This document shows positions 15,267 to 24,647 of a stretch of 64,000 bases of DNA, piece after piece (within the stretch, counting starts at the first letter, position 1; every line of letters starts with the position of its first letter). The notes under the pieces are model-generated. The model was not told the DNA's origin, did not search any database, and worked only from the letters and a program-made list of their open reading frames with translations. Position numbers and translations under genes: made by a program. The stretch covers positions 1 to 64,000 of the forward strand of contig NZ_BMTP01000010.1 of assembly GCF_014649735.1 (NCBI RefSeq), read 5' to 3'. The stretch comes from Streptomyces lavendofoliae (GTDB taxonomy: Bacteria > Actinomycetota > Actinomycetes > Streptomycetales > Streptomycetaceae).

Positions 15267-16088
15267 TCAGCAGGCCTGGCGCCAGGGGTCCAGCGCCGGC
15301 CTCTTCCGCATGGACGACAGGCCCAGCCGGCGGGCCTGCCCGCAGAACTCGGCCGTGGGCAGCGCGTACTCGACGTGGAAGACCGCCTTGCCCGCCCGGA
15401 CGAAGGGGGCGAGCCGCTCGCACTCGCCGAACTCGGCGCACTGCTCGTTGACCGCGAAGTCGAACACGCCCACGAGGGCGGGGATCTGCGGCAGGTCGTT
15501 CTTCAGCCCGACCGACAGCCCCCGCTCGTGCGCCGCCCGGGCGATCATCCGGTTGTACGCGAGCTGGTGCGCCGCCTTCAGCGGGAACCCGGTGTCGTGC
15601 AGATACCCGTCCATCAGGTCCGGCTCCACCGCGTCGAAGCCCTTGCGCCGGCACATGTCGAACCGTCGCTCCATCAGCGGGCGCAGCACGTCCAGCCGCC
15701 GGATGTCCAGCCAGCGCTCCCCGTTCCAGCCGTTGGGCCCGCCCCGGACGGACGCCGGGAAGGCGTCCCGGTCCGGGCGGAAGTCCTCCCAGGCGCCGGC
15801 GTTGACGTAGCAGATCACCCGCCGTCCGGCGCGGTGCAGCCGTGCCACGTCCCCGGCGGTGTTCTCGAACCCGTCGATGTCGTACACCGGCACGTCGGCA
15901 CCCGGATCGACCCGCCCGTCGAGCTGCCACTGCCAGGCGGTGCCCGGGCGCGGCACCCACCGCTCCGCCGCCGGGGGCCGGGGGGCGGCGTCCCCCGAGC
16001 ACCCCGCGACCACCACGAGCAGGGTGAGGACCGACAGCGCCCGCCGCCCGCCCGGCACGGCGCGCCCCCTCGGCAGGCGCCCCCTCAC
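15267..16088 (-). CDS. GH114-family lipoprotein (endo-alpha-1,4-galactosaminidase-like)
   Basis: The 273-residue protein starts with a lipoprotein signal ending VVVAGC (Cys30), so it should be anchored outside the membrane. The mature part is a TIM-barrel of the GH114 type, with VPVYDIDGFENTA, VICYVNAGAWEDFRPD and FDAVEPDLMDGY, where the acidic residues are expected to be catalytic. GH114 enzymes (Ega3 of Aspergillus, the PelA hydrolase domain) cut alpha-1,4-galactosamine polymers. The GTG start at 16088 overlaps the upstream TGA by GTGA, indicating translational coupling; the longer frame is not needed. It is the last gene of the polysaccharide operon and may trim the chain. Confidence 0.82.
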   Translation of the reverse strand: MRGRLPRGRAVPGGRRALSVLTLLVVVAGCSGDAAPRPPAAERWVPRPGTAWQWQLDGRVDPGADVPVYDIDGFENTAGDVARLHRAGRRVICYVNAGAWEDFRPDRDAFPASVRGGPNGWNGERWLDIRRLDVLRPLMERRFDMCRRKGFDAVEPDLMDGYLHDTGFPLKAAHQLAYNRMIARAAHERGLSVGLKNDLPQIPALVGVFDFAVNEQCAEFGECERLAPFVRAGKAVFHVEYALPTAEFCGQARRLGLSSMRKRPALDPWRQAC

Positions 16089-17038
16089 CGCGTGGCGCCA
16101 GGCACGTTCGCCGCCCCCCGCGTGTCCCCCGCGCCCGGCACCCGCGCCGCAGCCGTCACCGAGGCCCACAGCGCGGCGACCGAGTCCGCCGGCCCGTAGC
16201 GGGGCGCCCAGTCCAGGGCCCGCCGTGCCGCGGAGATGTCGGAGCACTGCCACGAGACGGCCGCCGAGCGGTCGGATCCACCGCCCGCCTCCTCCACCCG
16301 GCCCGCGAACCCGGCCGCCCGCACCAGCGCGTCCACCAGGTCGCGCACCCGCACGGCCCGCCCGCCGCCGGCGTTCAGCACCGGCGGCACCGGCCCCGGC
16401 CGGGTCACCGCCAGCACCACCGCCCGGGCGACGTCCCGCACGTCGACGAAGTCGCGGTACGCGGAGAGGTCACCGAGCCGGATCACCTCGCCGGGGTCGC
16501 CGCCCGCCCGCGCCAGGCGCCGGGCCAGCCCGCCGGGCAGACCCGCCGCCGGGGCCCCCGGCCCCACGGGGTTGCCCACGCGCAGGACGACCGCGTCGAG
16601 GCCCGAGGCGGTGACGGCGACCGTCCCGGCGAGCTTGGTCGCGCCGTACGGCGCGACCGGCCGGGTCGGCGCGTCCTCCGTGACCGGTTCACCGGGCCGC
16701 CCCGGCCCGTACTCGGCGGCCGAACCGAGGTGGACCAGCCGGGCCCCGGGCGCCGCCTCCCGCAGCGCGGCGCACAGCACGGCCGGGCCACGGGCGTTGA
16801 CCTCCGCGAGCGTCACGGCGTCACCGCCGACCGCCCCGGCGCAGTTGACCACCGCGTCGGGCGCGAGCGCGGCCAGCGCCCCGGCCAGCGGACCGGGACG
16901 GGCCGTCGCGAGGTCCACCGGCAGGTCCGCGCCGGGGGACCGGCCGCCGAGCAGCAGCCGCACCCCCTCGGCGGCGCGGAGCTGTGCGGCGACATGCCCA
17001 CCGAGGAACCCGGTGGAGCCGAGGACGAGAATGCGCAT
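16085..17038 (-). CDS. NAD-dependent sugar epimerase/dehydratase (SDR)
   Basis: The 317-residue extended SDR has the Rossmann start LVLGSTGFLGGHVAAQL (GxxGxxG) and the catalytic YGATK lysine motif (usually YxxxK) after a Ser-containing strand (VHLGSAAEYGPG). The substrate is probably a nucleotide sugar. It follows the nucleotidyltransferase by seven bases and overlaps the GH114 gene by four, so it is clearly operonic. In fungal galactosaminogalactan loci the matching step is a UDP-sugar 4-epimerase; this protein could fill that place, though SDR sequence alone does not fix the reaction. Confidence 0.8.
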   Translation of the reverse strand: MRILVLGSTGFLGGHVAAQLRAAEGVRLLLGGRSPGADLPVDLATARPGPLAGALAALAPDAVVNCAGAVGGDAVTLAEVNARGPAVLCAALREAAPGARLVHLGSAAEYGPGRPGEPVTEDAPTRPVAPYGATKLAGTVAVTASGLDAVVLRVGNPVGPGAPAAGLPGGLARRLARAGGDPGEVIRLGDLSAYRDFVDVRDVARAVVLAVTRPGPVPPVLNAGGGRAVRVRDLVDALVRAAGFAGRVEEAGGGSDRSAAVSWQCSDISAARRALDWAPRYGPADSVAALWASVTAAARVPGAGDTRGAANVPGATR

Positions 17039-17045
17039 GGGGGAC

Positions 17046-17759
17046 TCAGGCTCCCTTCAGCAGCAGCGACTGGTGGGTGGTGAACTCCGCGTTGGCCCGG
17101 TCGTAGTCGTCGGGTCGCCCGATGTCGAGCCAGTAGCCGTCGAACTCGTACGCCGCCGGCGGGGAGGGCGTCCGCAGCAGGTCCAGGATCAGTTCGTCGA
17201 AGCCGAGCGGCAGCCCCGGGGTGTAGTTCTCCAGCGTGGTGCGCGACAGCCCGTACACCCCCATCGACACCCGGCAGTCCAGGCTGGGCTTCTCGCTGAA
17301 CCCCACCACCTTGCCCGACTCGGTGGTCAGCACGCCGAAGTCGATGTGCACCTGGCGGCAGTAGGTCGCGATCGTCAGGGGCGCGTCCCCGCCGGTGTGG
17401 CACCGCAGCAGGTCGGCGTAGTCGAGGTCGGTCAGGACGTCGCCGTTCATCACCAGGAACGACTCGGGCAGCCGGTCCCGCATGGTCAGCAGCGGCCCGA
17501 TGGTGCCCAGCGGACTCTCCTCGGTGGAGTAGTCGACCTCCATACCCCAGCGCGAACCGTTGCCGACGTACGCCCGGATGATCTGGCCCAGGTGGCCGAT
17601 GGCCAGGGTGCAGCTGGTGAATCCGGCCGACGCCAGCTGCCGCAGCACGATCTCCAGGATCGCGTGCCGGTCCCCGATGGGCACCAGCGGTTTGGGCAGC
17701 GCCGTGGTGTACGGACGCAGCCGGACGCCTTTGCCCCCGGCGAGTATCACTGCGTGCAT
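17046..17759 (-). CDS. Sugar-1-phosphate nucleotidyltransferase
   Basis: The 237-residue protein has the nucleotide-binding loop LAGGKGVRLRPYT and PKPLVPIG, the metal-binding VMNGDVL, and the sugar-site EKP. This is the RmlA/GMPP fold without a C-terminal left-handed helix domain, so it is the short form. It should make an NDP-sugar (base and sugar not determined) for the SDR enzymes on either side and for the PelF-like transferase. It is transcribed with the flanking genes; the gap to the upstream SDR is 31 bp. Confidence 0.85.
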   Translation of the reverse strand: MHAVILAGGKGVRLRPYTTALPKPLVPIGDRHAILEIVLRQLASAGFTSCTLAIGHLGQIIRAYVGNGSRWGMEVDYSTEESPLGTIGPLLTMRDRLPESFLVMNGDVLTDLDYADLLRCHTGGDAPLTIATYCRQVHIDFGVLTTESGKVVGFSEKPSLDCRVSMGVYGLSRTTLENYTPGLPLGFDELILDLLRTPSPPAAYEFDGYWLDIGRPDDYDRANAEFTTHQSLLLKGA

Positions 17760-17790
17760 GGGAAGCCTCCCTCTACGTGGACTCGGTGCG

Positions 17791-18792
17791 TCAGATGTTG
17801 TAGATGTCCGTCTTGTAGCGGGCGAGGTGCGCCGGGTCGCGGAAGAACTCGACGGTGCGGGCGAGGCCCTGCTCCAGGTCGTGGCCGGGGGCCCAGCCGG
17901 TGGCGTCGCGCAACCGGGCGGCGTCCGCGACCAGGCGCATGACCTCCGAGGCGGCGGGCCGGATGCGCTGCGGGTCCTCCCGCACGTCCAGGTCGGAATC
18001 CATCACCTTGCCGATGAGCCGGACGAGGTCGCCGACCGATATCTCCTGTCCCGTCCCGGCGTTGAACGTCCGCCCCACCACCCGGTCCGCCGGGGCGGTG
18101 CCGACGGCCAGGAAGGCGCGGGCCGTGTCCGCGACGTAGGTGAAGTCGCGGGTCGGCCGCAGGTCTCCCAGGGTGATGGTCCGCGAGCCGGCGGCGACCT
18201 GGCCGATGACGGTGGGGATGACGGCGCGCATCGACTGCCGCGGGCCGTAGGTGTTGAACGGGCGGAGGGTGACCACCTGGGTGCCGAAGCTGGCGTGGTA
18301 GCTGTCGGCCAGCCGGTCGCCGCCCGCCTTCGACGCCGCGTACGGGGACTGGGTGTTGATCGGGTGGTCCTCGGTGATCGGGACGGTACGGGCGGTGCCG
18401 TAGGTCTCGCTGGTGGAGGTGTGCACCAGCCGGGGCGTCTCCAGGGTCCGGACCGCCTCCAGCACGTTGAGGGTGCCGGTGACGTTGGTGTCCACGTAGC
18501 TGTGCGGTGCCCGGTAGGAGTACGGGATCGCGATGAGGGCGGCCAGGTGGTAGACCGCGTCCGCCCCCTCGGCCAGGGCGCGCACCGATCCGGGGTCGCG
18601 CACGTCGCCCAGGACGACCTCCACCTCGGCGAGCACGTCGCGCGGCAGCACCTCCAGCCAGCCGTACGAGGAGAAGGAGTTGTACTGCGCCATGGCGCGG
18701 ACCCGGTGCCCGGAGGCCACCAGGGCCTCGGTCAGGTGGGAGCCGATGAACCCGTCGGCTCCGGTGACGGCGGCGAGCGGTGCGGATGTCAC
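17791..18792 (-). CDS. NDP-sugar 4,6-dehydratase-like SDR (LegB/GDP-mannose dehydratase type)
   Basis: The 333-residue protein has TGADGFIGSHLTEAL at the N-terminus, the STSETYGTA segment, catalytic YAASKAGGD, and LRPFNTYGPRQS, all standard for extended SDR sugar dehydratases. The YNSFSSYGWLE segment near residue 40 is closest to what I recall of LegB-type NAD-dependent 4,6-dehydratases. It probably converts an activated hexose to its 4-keto-6-deoxy form, or epimerises it. Its presence means the polymer may contain a modified sugar beyond plain galactosamine. Confidence 0.8.
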   Translation of the reverse strand: MTSAPLAAVTGADGFIGSHLTEALVASGHRVRAMAQYNSFSSYGWLEVLPRDVLAEVEVVLGDVRDPGSVRALAEGADAVYHLAALIAIPYSYRAPHSYVDTNVTGTLNVLEAVRTLETPRLVHTSTSETYGTARTVPITEDHPINTQSPYAASKAGGDRLADSYHASFGTQVVTLRPFNTYGPRQSMRAVIPTVIGQVAAGSRTITLGDLRPTRDFTYVADTARAFLAVGTAPADRVVGRTFNAGTGQEISVGDLVRLIGKVMDSDLDVREDPQRIRPAASEVMRLVADAARLRDATGWAPGHDLEQGLARTVEFFRDPAHLARYKTDIYNI

Positions 18793-18855
18793 GTCGTTTC
18801 CTTTCGTCCGGAGGGATGCCGTGCGTGGGATGAGGTGTGCGTGCGGCGGGAGGAG

Positions 18856-20175
18856 TCAGGCGTGGGCGGACGGCCGGCCCAGGGCGTACAGGGCGACACC
18901 GGCCAGGACCAGCGCGGCGACGGAACAACACAACGGGACGAACCACGGGCCGGGGGACGCGCCGGTGACCGCCACCGGCACGACGGCCCCGGCCGCCACG
19001 AGGCACACCGCCGCCGGCGAGCGGCCCACCCCGAACGCCTGGAGGAGCAGGGCGAGCCACAACGTGGCGCCGAGGGCGGCCAGTTCACCCGGAGGCGCGT
19101 CCGTCAGCAGCGCGGCCGGGACCAGCAGCCCCAGGTAGCCGGCCAGGCAGAGCGCCAGGGTGCGAGCGGCCCGCAGCCGGAACCCGCGGACGGTGGCGGA
19201 CGCCCGCAGGGCCGCCACCGACAGCCCCCGGAAGCGGTACAGCAGCCACTCGGCGGGGCCCATGCTGACCGTCAGCGCCACCACGGCGTACGGGTGGCGG
19301 CCCCCGGTGGACAGCACCAGGGTCCCGGCCGCCAGACCGAACAGTCCGTACGGCAGTGACGGCAGGTACGCCGGCCGGGCCGCTCCCGGCACCGGCGCCG
19401 CCGCGAGCGCGCCCCGCACCGTGTGCCCGGCCAGCCCCGTCGTCGCCGCCAGGGTCAGCAGCGGGAGCCCCACCCGCCACACCGGCCCCGGGTCCCCGTA
19501 CAGCGTCAGCACACCACCCGCGACGAGCGGCAGCAGCGCGACCGCCAGCAGCCGCTCACGCCCCATCACCAGCAGGACGCCCGCGGCGGCCAGGTACACG
19601 GACTGGCCCACGGCGAACAGCGCCGCCGGCCCCGGCCCCGCCACCGGCAGGGCGGCGAGCGACGCGAGGGCCGCGCCCACCGGGGCGCCGGCCCGCGCGG
19701 TGAGACCCGCCTCGCGCCGGCCCGAGGCGAGCCGCACGTACATCCGGTGGCCCAGCGCCTGACCCCACGCCCAGGACACCAGCCCCGCCACGACCAGCGC
19801 GGTCACCGCCCCCGAGCCGCGCCACAGCGGCGCGGTGAGCGGATAGGCGAGCCCGGGCAGCGCGAACAGCAGCCCGCGCAGGGCACACCGCAGATGGTCG
19901 GGCGCCCACGGGCCGGGCGCCGGGGCGGGCTCGGGGAATCCGCGCGGTACCCGCCGGTAGAGCTCGTCGGCGAGCGAGAAGAGGTCGGGGTGCCCGTAGC
20001 GTTCGCGGATCTGCTCCCCCGTCAGCCCCTCGGACTCCAGGAGCGCCGCGACCTCGTAGGGGTGCACCGCCGGGGCGGCCCGGTCGGCCAGTTCGGCGGC
20101 CAGCTCGTCGACGGGGCCCACCAGTCGCAGCGACACGGTGTCGCCGTCGGGCTCCGGGGCGGTCGTCCCGCTCAT
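18856..20175 (-). CDS. Multi-pass membrane protein of exopolysaccharide operon
   Basis: The 439-residue protein has a soluble N-terminus (1-85; HPYEVAALLESEGLTGEQIR, then RYGHPDLFSLADELYRRVP) and about ten to twelve hydrophobic helices after residue 95. The ATG overlaps the stop of the PelF-like gene by ATGA, so translation is coupled. By position it is a candidate to export the polymer or partner the transferase, as PelG does for PelF, but sequence similarity to PelG is not obvious by eye. No catalytic motif was recognised. Confidence 0.7.
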   Translation of the reverse strand: MSGTTAPEPDGDTVSLRLVGPVDELAAELADRAAPAVHPYEVAALLESEGLTGEQIRERYGHPDLFSLADELYRRVPRGFPEPAPAPGPWAPDHLRCALRGLLFALPGLAYPLTAPLWRGSGAVTALVVAGLVSWAWGQALGHRMYVRLASGRREAGLTARAGAPVGAALASLAALPVAGPGPAALFAVGQSVYLAAAGVLLVMGRERLLAVALLPLVAGGVLTLYGDPGPVWRVGLPLLTLAATTGLAGHTVRGALAAAPVPGAARPAYLPSLPYGLFGLAAGTLVLSTGGRHPYAVVALTVSMGPAEWLLYRFRGLSVAALRASATVRGFRLRAARTLALCLAGYLGLLVPAALLTDAPPGELAALGATLWLALLLQAFGVGRSPAAVCLVAAGAVVPVAVTGASPGPWFVPLCCSVAALVLAGVALYALGRPSAHA

Positions 20176-21860
20176 CCGGCCACGCTCCGGGGACCCGCGA
20201 GAGGGACCGCCCCGGGGGCGCGGGGCGAGGACGGCTCCCCGGGCGCGCGGAGGCCCGCGGCCGCGGCCGGGTCGCCCTGGGACGACGGTGAGTGCGCGGG
20301 CGGAAAGTGGCCCACCGGCACGGGCGGAGCCCCGGCCGGGACGGCATCGGCGTACGGGAAGGGCTCCAGGAGCGGGGCCGGGCCCGCGTCCGGGCGGAGC
20401 CCCGCGCGCGACGCCGGGCCCCCCTGCGAGAGTTCCACGTAGATGGACCGGAAGGTCTCCACCGTCTGGCGCAGCGTGAACTGCTCGATCACCCGCAGCC
20501 GGGCCGCCTCGCCCATCGCCGCCCGGCGCGGGGCGTCGGTCAGCAGCTCCAGCGCCGCGGCGGCCATCGCCCGCGGGTCGCGCGGCGGCACGACCAGCCC
20601 CGCCGTCCCGACCGCCTCGCGCACCCCGCCGACGTCGGTCGACACGGTGGCCCGCCCGCACGACATCGCCTCGATGAGCGTGAAGGGGAACCCCTCGCTG
20701 ATGCTCGACAGCATCACCACGTTGCCCGCCGCGTAGGCGTCCCGGATGTCGTCGACCCGTCCCTCGAAGGTCACGGCGTCGCCCAGCCCCAGCGACCGGG
20801 CGAGCTCCTCGCACCGATCCCGGTACGCCTCGCCGCCCCGGGGCGTCCCGCCGAAGAGCCGCAGCGCGGCCCCCGGTATTCGCTCGCGCACCAGCCCGAA
20901 GGCGCGTATCAGCGTCTCCAGGTCCTTGATGGGGTCCACGCGGCCGGCCCAGCTGAGGGTGGGCCGCTCCGGCTGCGGGCCGGCGGCGGGGAAGGCCGCC
21001 GGGTCGACGCCGTTGTAGACGGTGCGGATCAGGGCGGGATCGGCGCCGCCCTGCTCCTCCCACAGCCGGTTGTAGCGGTTGCCCGGCGTGATCAGGGCGG
21101 CCCGCCGGTACGTCTCTCCGGCCAGCAGCCGGAAGAAGCCCAGCATCACGGCCTTCACCGGCCAGCGGTAGGGGGCGCTCCGGTAGCCCAGGTACCGCTC
21201 GCGCAGGTACACGCCGTGTTCGGTCAACAGCAGCGGCACGCCGTGCAGGTGGTGTGCGGCGAGCCCCGGCAGGGCGGCGATGCCCCCGCTCACCGCGTGC
21301 GCGACGCCGTGGCGGGGCGGGTCGGCCGCCAGTGGCCGCAGCGCGTGCTCCAGCAGGTTCGTCGCCGTGACGGCGTCGTGCAGGGAGGGCCGGGCCTCCC
21401 GGACCGTGAGGCCGGGGCGGTTCCACACCCCGGTCAGGACGGCGACGGCGCGGTCCGCGCGCAACGCGGGGCTGAGGAGCCCGTCGCGGGCGGCGTGCGC
21501 CAGCTCGTGCAGCGCCGGCCCGAACAGGTCCTCCTGCGCGGGGTCCAGCAGGGCGGTGAGGAACCGTTCGTACGCCGCCATCAGCCGCCGCCCCCGGCGC
21601 CCGCCCGGAGCGGTGCCCGGCGGGGTGGGTCCCCACATGGGGACGGAGAGGGGTTCGGCGACATGGGGCGGGACCTTCCAGACGAGGGGTTCACGACCGG
21701 TGCCCGTGACCGCGATCACCTCGAAGTCGATGTCGGGCATGCCGTTGACGAGCTGGTCGCACCAGACGCTGACCCCGCCGTGACTGTGCGGGTAGGTGCC
21801 TTCGGTGAGCAGGGTGACGTGCGCCGCGCCGGTGCGCGGTGCGGGGGGCGATATGTGCAT
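20172..21860 (-). CDS. PelF-like family 4 glycosyltransferase
   Basis: The 562-residue cytoplasmic protein opens with VTLLTEGTYPHSHGGVSVWC, the PelF signature, and has the GT4 C-terminal donor site SEGFPFTLIEAMSCG (E-x7-E). A Pro/Ala-rich tail (about 490-562) is extra. PelF polymerises UDP-N-acetylhexosamines into the Pel polysaccharide, so this is the likely chain-building enzyme. The start at 21860 (MHISPPAPR) has GCGGAG upstream and is preferred to 21902. The gene lies between the deacetylase and the membrane protein. Confidence 0.85.
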   Translation of the reverse strand: MHISPPAPRTGAAHVTLLTEGTYPHSHGGVSVWCDQLVNGMPDIDFEVIAVTGTGREPLVWKVPPHVAEPLSVPMWGPTPPGTAPGGRRGRRLMAAYERFLTALLDPAQEDLFGPALHELAHAARDGLLSPALRADRAVAVLTGVWNRPGLTVREARPSLHDAVTATNLLEHALRPLAADPPRHGVAHAVSGGIAALPGLAAHHLHGVPLLLTEHGVYLRERYLGYRSAPYRWPVKAVMLGFFRLLAGETYRRAALITPGNRYNRLWEEQGGADPALIRTVYNGVDPAAFPAAGPQPERPTLSWAGRVDPIKDLETLIRAFGLVRERIPGAALRLFGGTPRGGEAYRDRCEELARSLGLGDAVTFEGRVDDIRDAYAAGNVVMLSSISEGFPFTLIEAMSCGRATVSTDVGGVREAVGTAGLVVPPRDPRAMAAAALELLTDAPRRAAMGEAARLRVIEQFTLRQTVETFRSIYVELSQGGPASRAGLRPDAGPAPLLEPFPYADAVPAGAPPVPVGHFPPAHSPSSQGDPAAAAGLRAPGEPSSPRAPGAVPLAGPRSVAG

Positions 21861-21946
21861 GGACGTGCTCCGCGGCAGCAGGGACCGGCCCGGGAGGGGC
21901 ACCGGCGGGCGGGCCGGTGCCCGGGGGCCGGGCGGGGAGAGGGGGG

Positions 21947-24088
21947 TCAGCGCTCGGCGCCGTACGGCACCGGGCGGACGACACCCGCGGGCACCGGGGC
22001 CGCGGGGGCCGGCCGGGCCGGCCGGTGCGGGGCGGGGGAAGCCGCCCGTGCGGTGTCCGCGCCGGCGGGGGAGGCGGGCAGCCCGAGGGACAGCGTCCCG
22101 TCCGGACCGCTCGCGACCCGTCCGGAGGCGGTCCCGGCGTACGGCTCCCCGAAGGCGGCGCCGCCCTCGGTCGTGCCGGCCGGCACGGTGGCGGCCACGG
22201 GCACGTCCGGTGGCGCCTCGACGGTCACCGTGTCACCGACGCGGTACGCGGTGACATCGCCGGCCCGCACCGCGGTCCGCCAGGCCGCCCGGTCGCGCAG
22301 TTCGGCCCCGATGGCCCCCATCGGGAGGTTCACCAGCGGCGTATCGGCGGCGAACAGCTCGTCGTACCGTGTGAGCACCCCGTCGAGGACCGGGTAGCCG
22401 ATGCGATCCTCGGCGAGGTTGGACTGGTGGACGAAGTGCGGGCGGGGGTCGCCGGCGAGGACGTGGCCGAGAGCCACCCGTGTCTCCAGGGGCACGATGT
22501 ACCCGGTGTACCCGGTGGCGGGGTCGAGGGGTTCGTCGAGGCAGGTCGTGGTGGCGAGTTCCTCGCACAGCCCGCTGCCGCCCCGTGCGCGGCTGGTGTG
22601 GATCCAGTTGTACTCGTCGACCTGCTCCGCGATCCGGCCCGCGTTGTAGAAGATGTTGACGGGGTGCCGGGCGACCGTGAGGGCCGACCCCACCTGCCGC
22701 TGCCCGGGGTCGCGGGAGTGGTCCGCCCCGAGCCAGGCGATGCCCTGGCCGGTCAGCGACGGCGCCAGGTGGGGGTTGTCCTCGGGCTGCTGGGGCAGCA
22801 GCCGGAGCCCGGAGTGCTCGCCGGTGACCAACTCGTCCGTGCGCAGCGGCAGCCCGGCCCGCTCGGCCCAGGCCCGGTTTCCGGCGATCTGGCGGTCGAT
22901 CTCGGCGCGCCCCACGTAGCGGGTGGTGCCGTCCGGGCCGGTCGCGCACGTCCACGGGACGCGGCTGACGTCCTGTTCGCACCCGAGGTAGGGGTGGTCG
23001 TAGGTGTGGTTGATCCAGCGGAACGCGTCACGTTCGGCGATCAGCCGGTCGGCGGTGGGGTCGCCGCCGCCGTGCTCCTCGCGGTACTCCACGCTGCCGC
23101 CGCCGTTGAACGCCATGTCGAGGGTGAAGCCGCGTCCGCGCGACCACGCGACCGCGTGCCGGACGTCCGCCTCGTTCATCCGGATCGGATCGGGGGTCCC
23201 GGTGCCGGGCGCGCAGTCGACGTCCCCGGGGGTGCAGTCGAGCGCGGTGTCCCAGCGGTCGTCGGCAGCGAAGACGTCGTCCACGTGCACCGCGAAGTAG
23301 TGGCGCGACGTGCCGAGCCGGGTCTCCCGGGTCATCCAGTCGACGATGCCGCGGGCGAGCAGCCGGAACTGCTGCTGGTGCCGGTTGTAGGCGAAGGTGA
23401 CGACCAGTTCGCGGCGGCCGTCGTGGCGGTACTCGCCGACCAGCACCCCGCGGCCCGGCCGGCCGGGGACGGGCGCGTCGACGTAGGGGGTGAAGTCGGC
23501 GCCGGTGGCCGGGCGGGACAGGAACGCGTAACTCTCGTCCACGGTCGGGGAGTTGTCCTCGAAGGGCACCGTCCCCTCGAGGTACCCGAACGGCCCGGCC
23601 TTCCCGGCCGCGGTCACCTCCGCCCGCAGCCCGTCCACCGGACCGGCGTAGCCGCCGTCGACCGGGTACTCCAGCCCCGCCTGGGGCCGCGCGTACGTGT
23701 ACGCGTCGACCTGGGGAATGGCGAAGGTCCTCTCGTACGCGACGAGTGCGGCCATCTCGTCCGAACCGGCCGCGAAGGGCGCGTCGTCGGGAAGGACGAC
23801 CGCCTGGAACCTGGCCCGTGGCCTTCCGTCGACGGTGTCGGCCAGGAACCCGGGGTCGATCACCGGCCGGTCCGGGCGGGTGAGGTCGACGAGCGTGTAC
23901 GGCGTGCCGGTGCCGTCGAGTTCGGCGGTCACGGCGGCGGTGGCCGGCCCGCCGTCGGTGACGACCAGCACCCGCAGGTCGACGCGGGGCACCGGGGCGG
24001 CGGCGGCCGCCGCCGGCGCGACCGGCGCACCGAGCCCCGACAACAACGCGCCCATGATGAGCGCGGTCGTACGCGAAGTCCGCTTCAT
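21947..24088 (-). CDS. Secreted Agd3-like polysaccharide deacetylase
   Basis: The 713-residue protein has a Sec signal peptide (about 1-31), an Ig/Rossmann-like N-terminal region (35-255), then a deacetylase barrel with YFAVHVDDVF (His268, Asp270, Asp271) and INHTYDHPYL (His361, His365), matching the Asp-His-His zinc site of the CE4-like folds. Length and the HVDD/NHTYDH pairing match Agd3 (CE18), the deacetylase of fungal galactosaminogalactan. It should remove acetyl groups from the extracellular chain, making it cationic and adhesive. It is the first gene of the leftward operon, with a GGGAGGG site. The C-terminal 90 residues are Pro/Ala rich. Confidence 0.78.
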   Translation of the reverse strand: MKRTSRTTALIMGALLSGLGAPVAPAAAAAAPVPRVDLRVLVVTDGGPATAAVTAELDGTGTPYTLVDLTRPDRPVIDPGFLADTVDGRPRARFQAVVLPDDAPFAAGSDEMAALVAYERTFAIPQVDAYTYARPQAGLEYPVDGGYAGPVDGLRAEVTAAGKAGPFGYLEGTVPFEDNSPTVDESYAFLSRPATGADFTPYVDAPVPGRPGRGVLVGEYRHDGRRELVVTFAYNRHQQQFRLLARGIVDWMTRETRLGTSRHYFAVHVDDVFAADDRWDTALDCTPGDVDCAPGTGTPDPIRMNEADVRHAVAWSRGRGFTLDMAFNGGGSVEYREEHGGGDPTADRLIAERDAFRWINHTYDHPYLGCEQDVSRVPWTCATGPDGTTRYVGRAEIDRQIAGNRAWAERAGLPLRTDELVTGEHSGLRLLPQQPEDNPHLAPSLTGQGIAWLGADHSRDPGQRQVGSALTVARHPVNIFYNAGRIAEQVDEYNWIHTSRARGGSGLCEELATTTCLDEPLDPATGYTGYIVPLETRVALGHVLAGDPRPHFVHQSNLAEDRIGYPVLDGVLTRYDELFAADTPLVNLPMGAIGAELRDRAAWRTAVRAGDVTAYRVGDTVTVEAPPDVPVAATVPAGTTEGGAAFGEPYAGTASGRVASGPDGTLSLGLPASPAGADTARAASPAPHRPARPAPAAPVPAGVVRPVPYGAER

Positions 24089-24647
24089 GCGGTGTTGTCC
24101 CTCCCCGGAAGGGCGGCCCGCCTCTCCCCGGCGGACGCGCCCCACCCCCCAGCGCCACGGGCGCGCCCTCACCGAGGGGTCGCCGTGCCGCTCCAACGCG
24201 TCACATAGTGCGGCCTGTGTGGAGGATCCGTGCGCGCGATGTGGAACATGACGGAAAAGCGCAGGTGCCGGACCGACCGCGAGACGGGCCCCGGAGTCCG
24301 ACGGGACCCCCTCGGCAGGCGCGCGCCGAGCGGCGCCGACGGAGCGCGCCGCTGGTGCGGACCAGCGTGCGCCCGCTCGCGACCGGGGCGCGGGGCGCCC
24401 GCGCGGGCGCTCCCCGGTCCCGGGTCGGAAGGCCGTGCGGGTTGCCGGTTTTCGGCCACGCCGCGACAGCGGCCGAGCGCACCCGATGTGCGGCCGGCCG
24501 CCGTCGCGGACCGGGGCGGGAGGACTCAGGAGCGTGCCGGAGCCGTGGCGGGGCGCCGGAGCGACCGGTCGTGATGCTGTGCGCGCGGGCGATGGAACGC
24601 CGTGGCCAAGGGAGGCGCATTCCGTCCCGGCGGGCCCGAAGAGGCGC
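24089..24647. other. 559-bp intergenic region upstream of the polysaccharide operon
   Basis: The operon promoter should lie at the left end, read leftward from above 24088. No confident -35/-10 pair or convincing gene was seen. The only clear structure is the long hairpin at 24382-24418. Frames crossing this DNA are Arg-rich and look like antisense artefacts. Confidence 0.5.
24382..24418 (-). terminator. Long GC hairpin, likely terminator of the phosphatase gene
   Basis: ACCGGGG at 24382-24388 pairs with CCCCGGT at 24412-24418, and the perfect palindrome GCGCCCGCGCGGGCGC (24395-24410) lies inside. It is 230 bp beyond the stop of the leftward GAF-SpoIIE gene and separates it from the polysaccharide operon. 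Confidence 0.5.

Noticed and set aside
20292..22397. Forward 701-codon frame over the glycosyltransferase and deacetylase
   Set aside because: Antisense shadow without motifs, crossing the boundary of two real genes.
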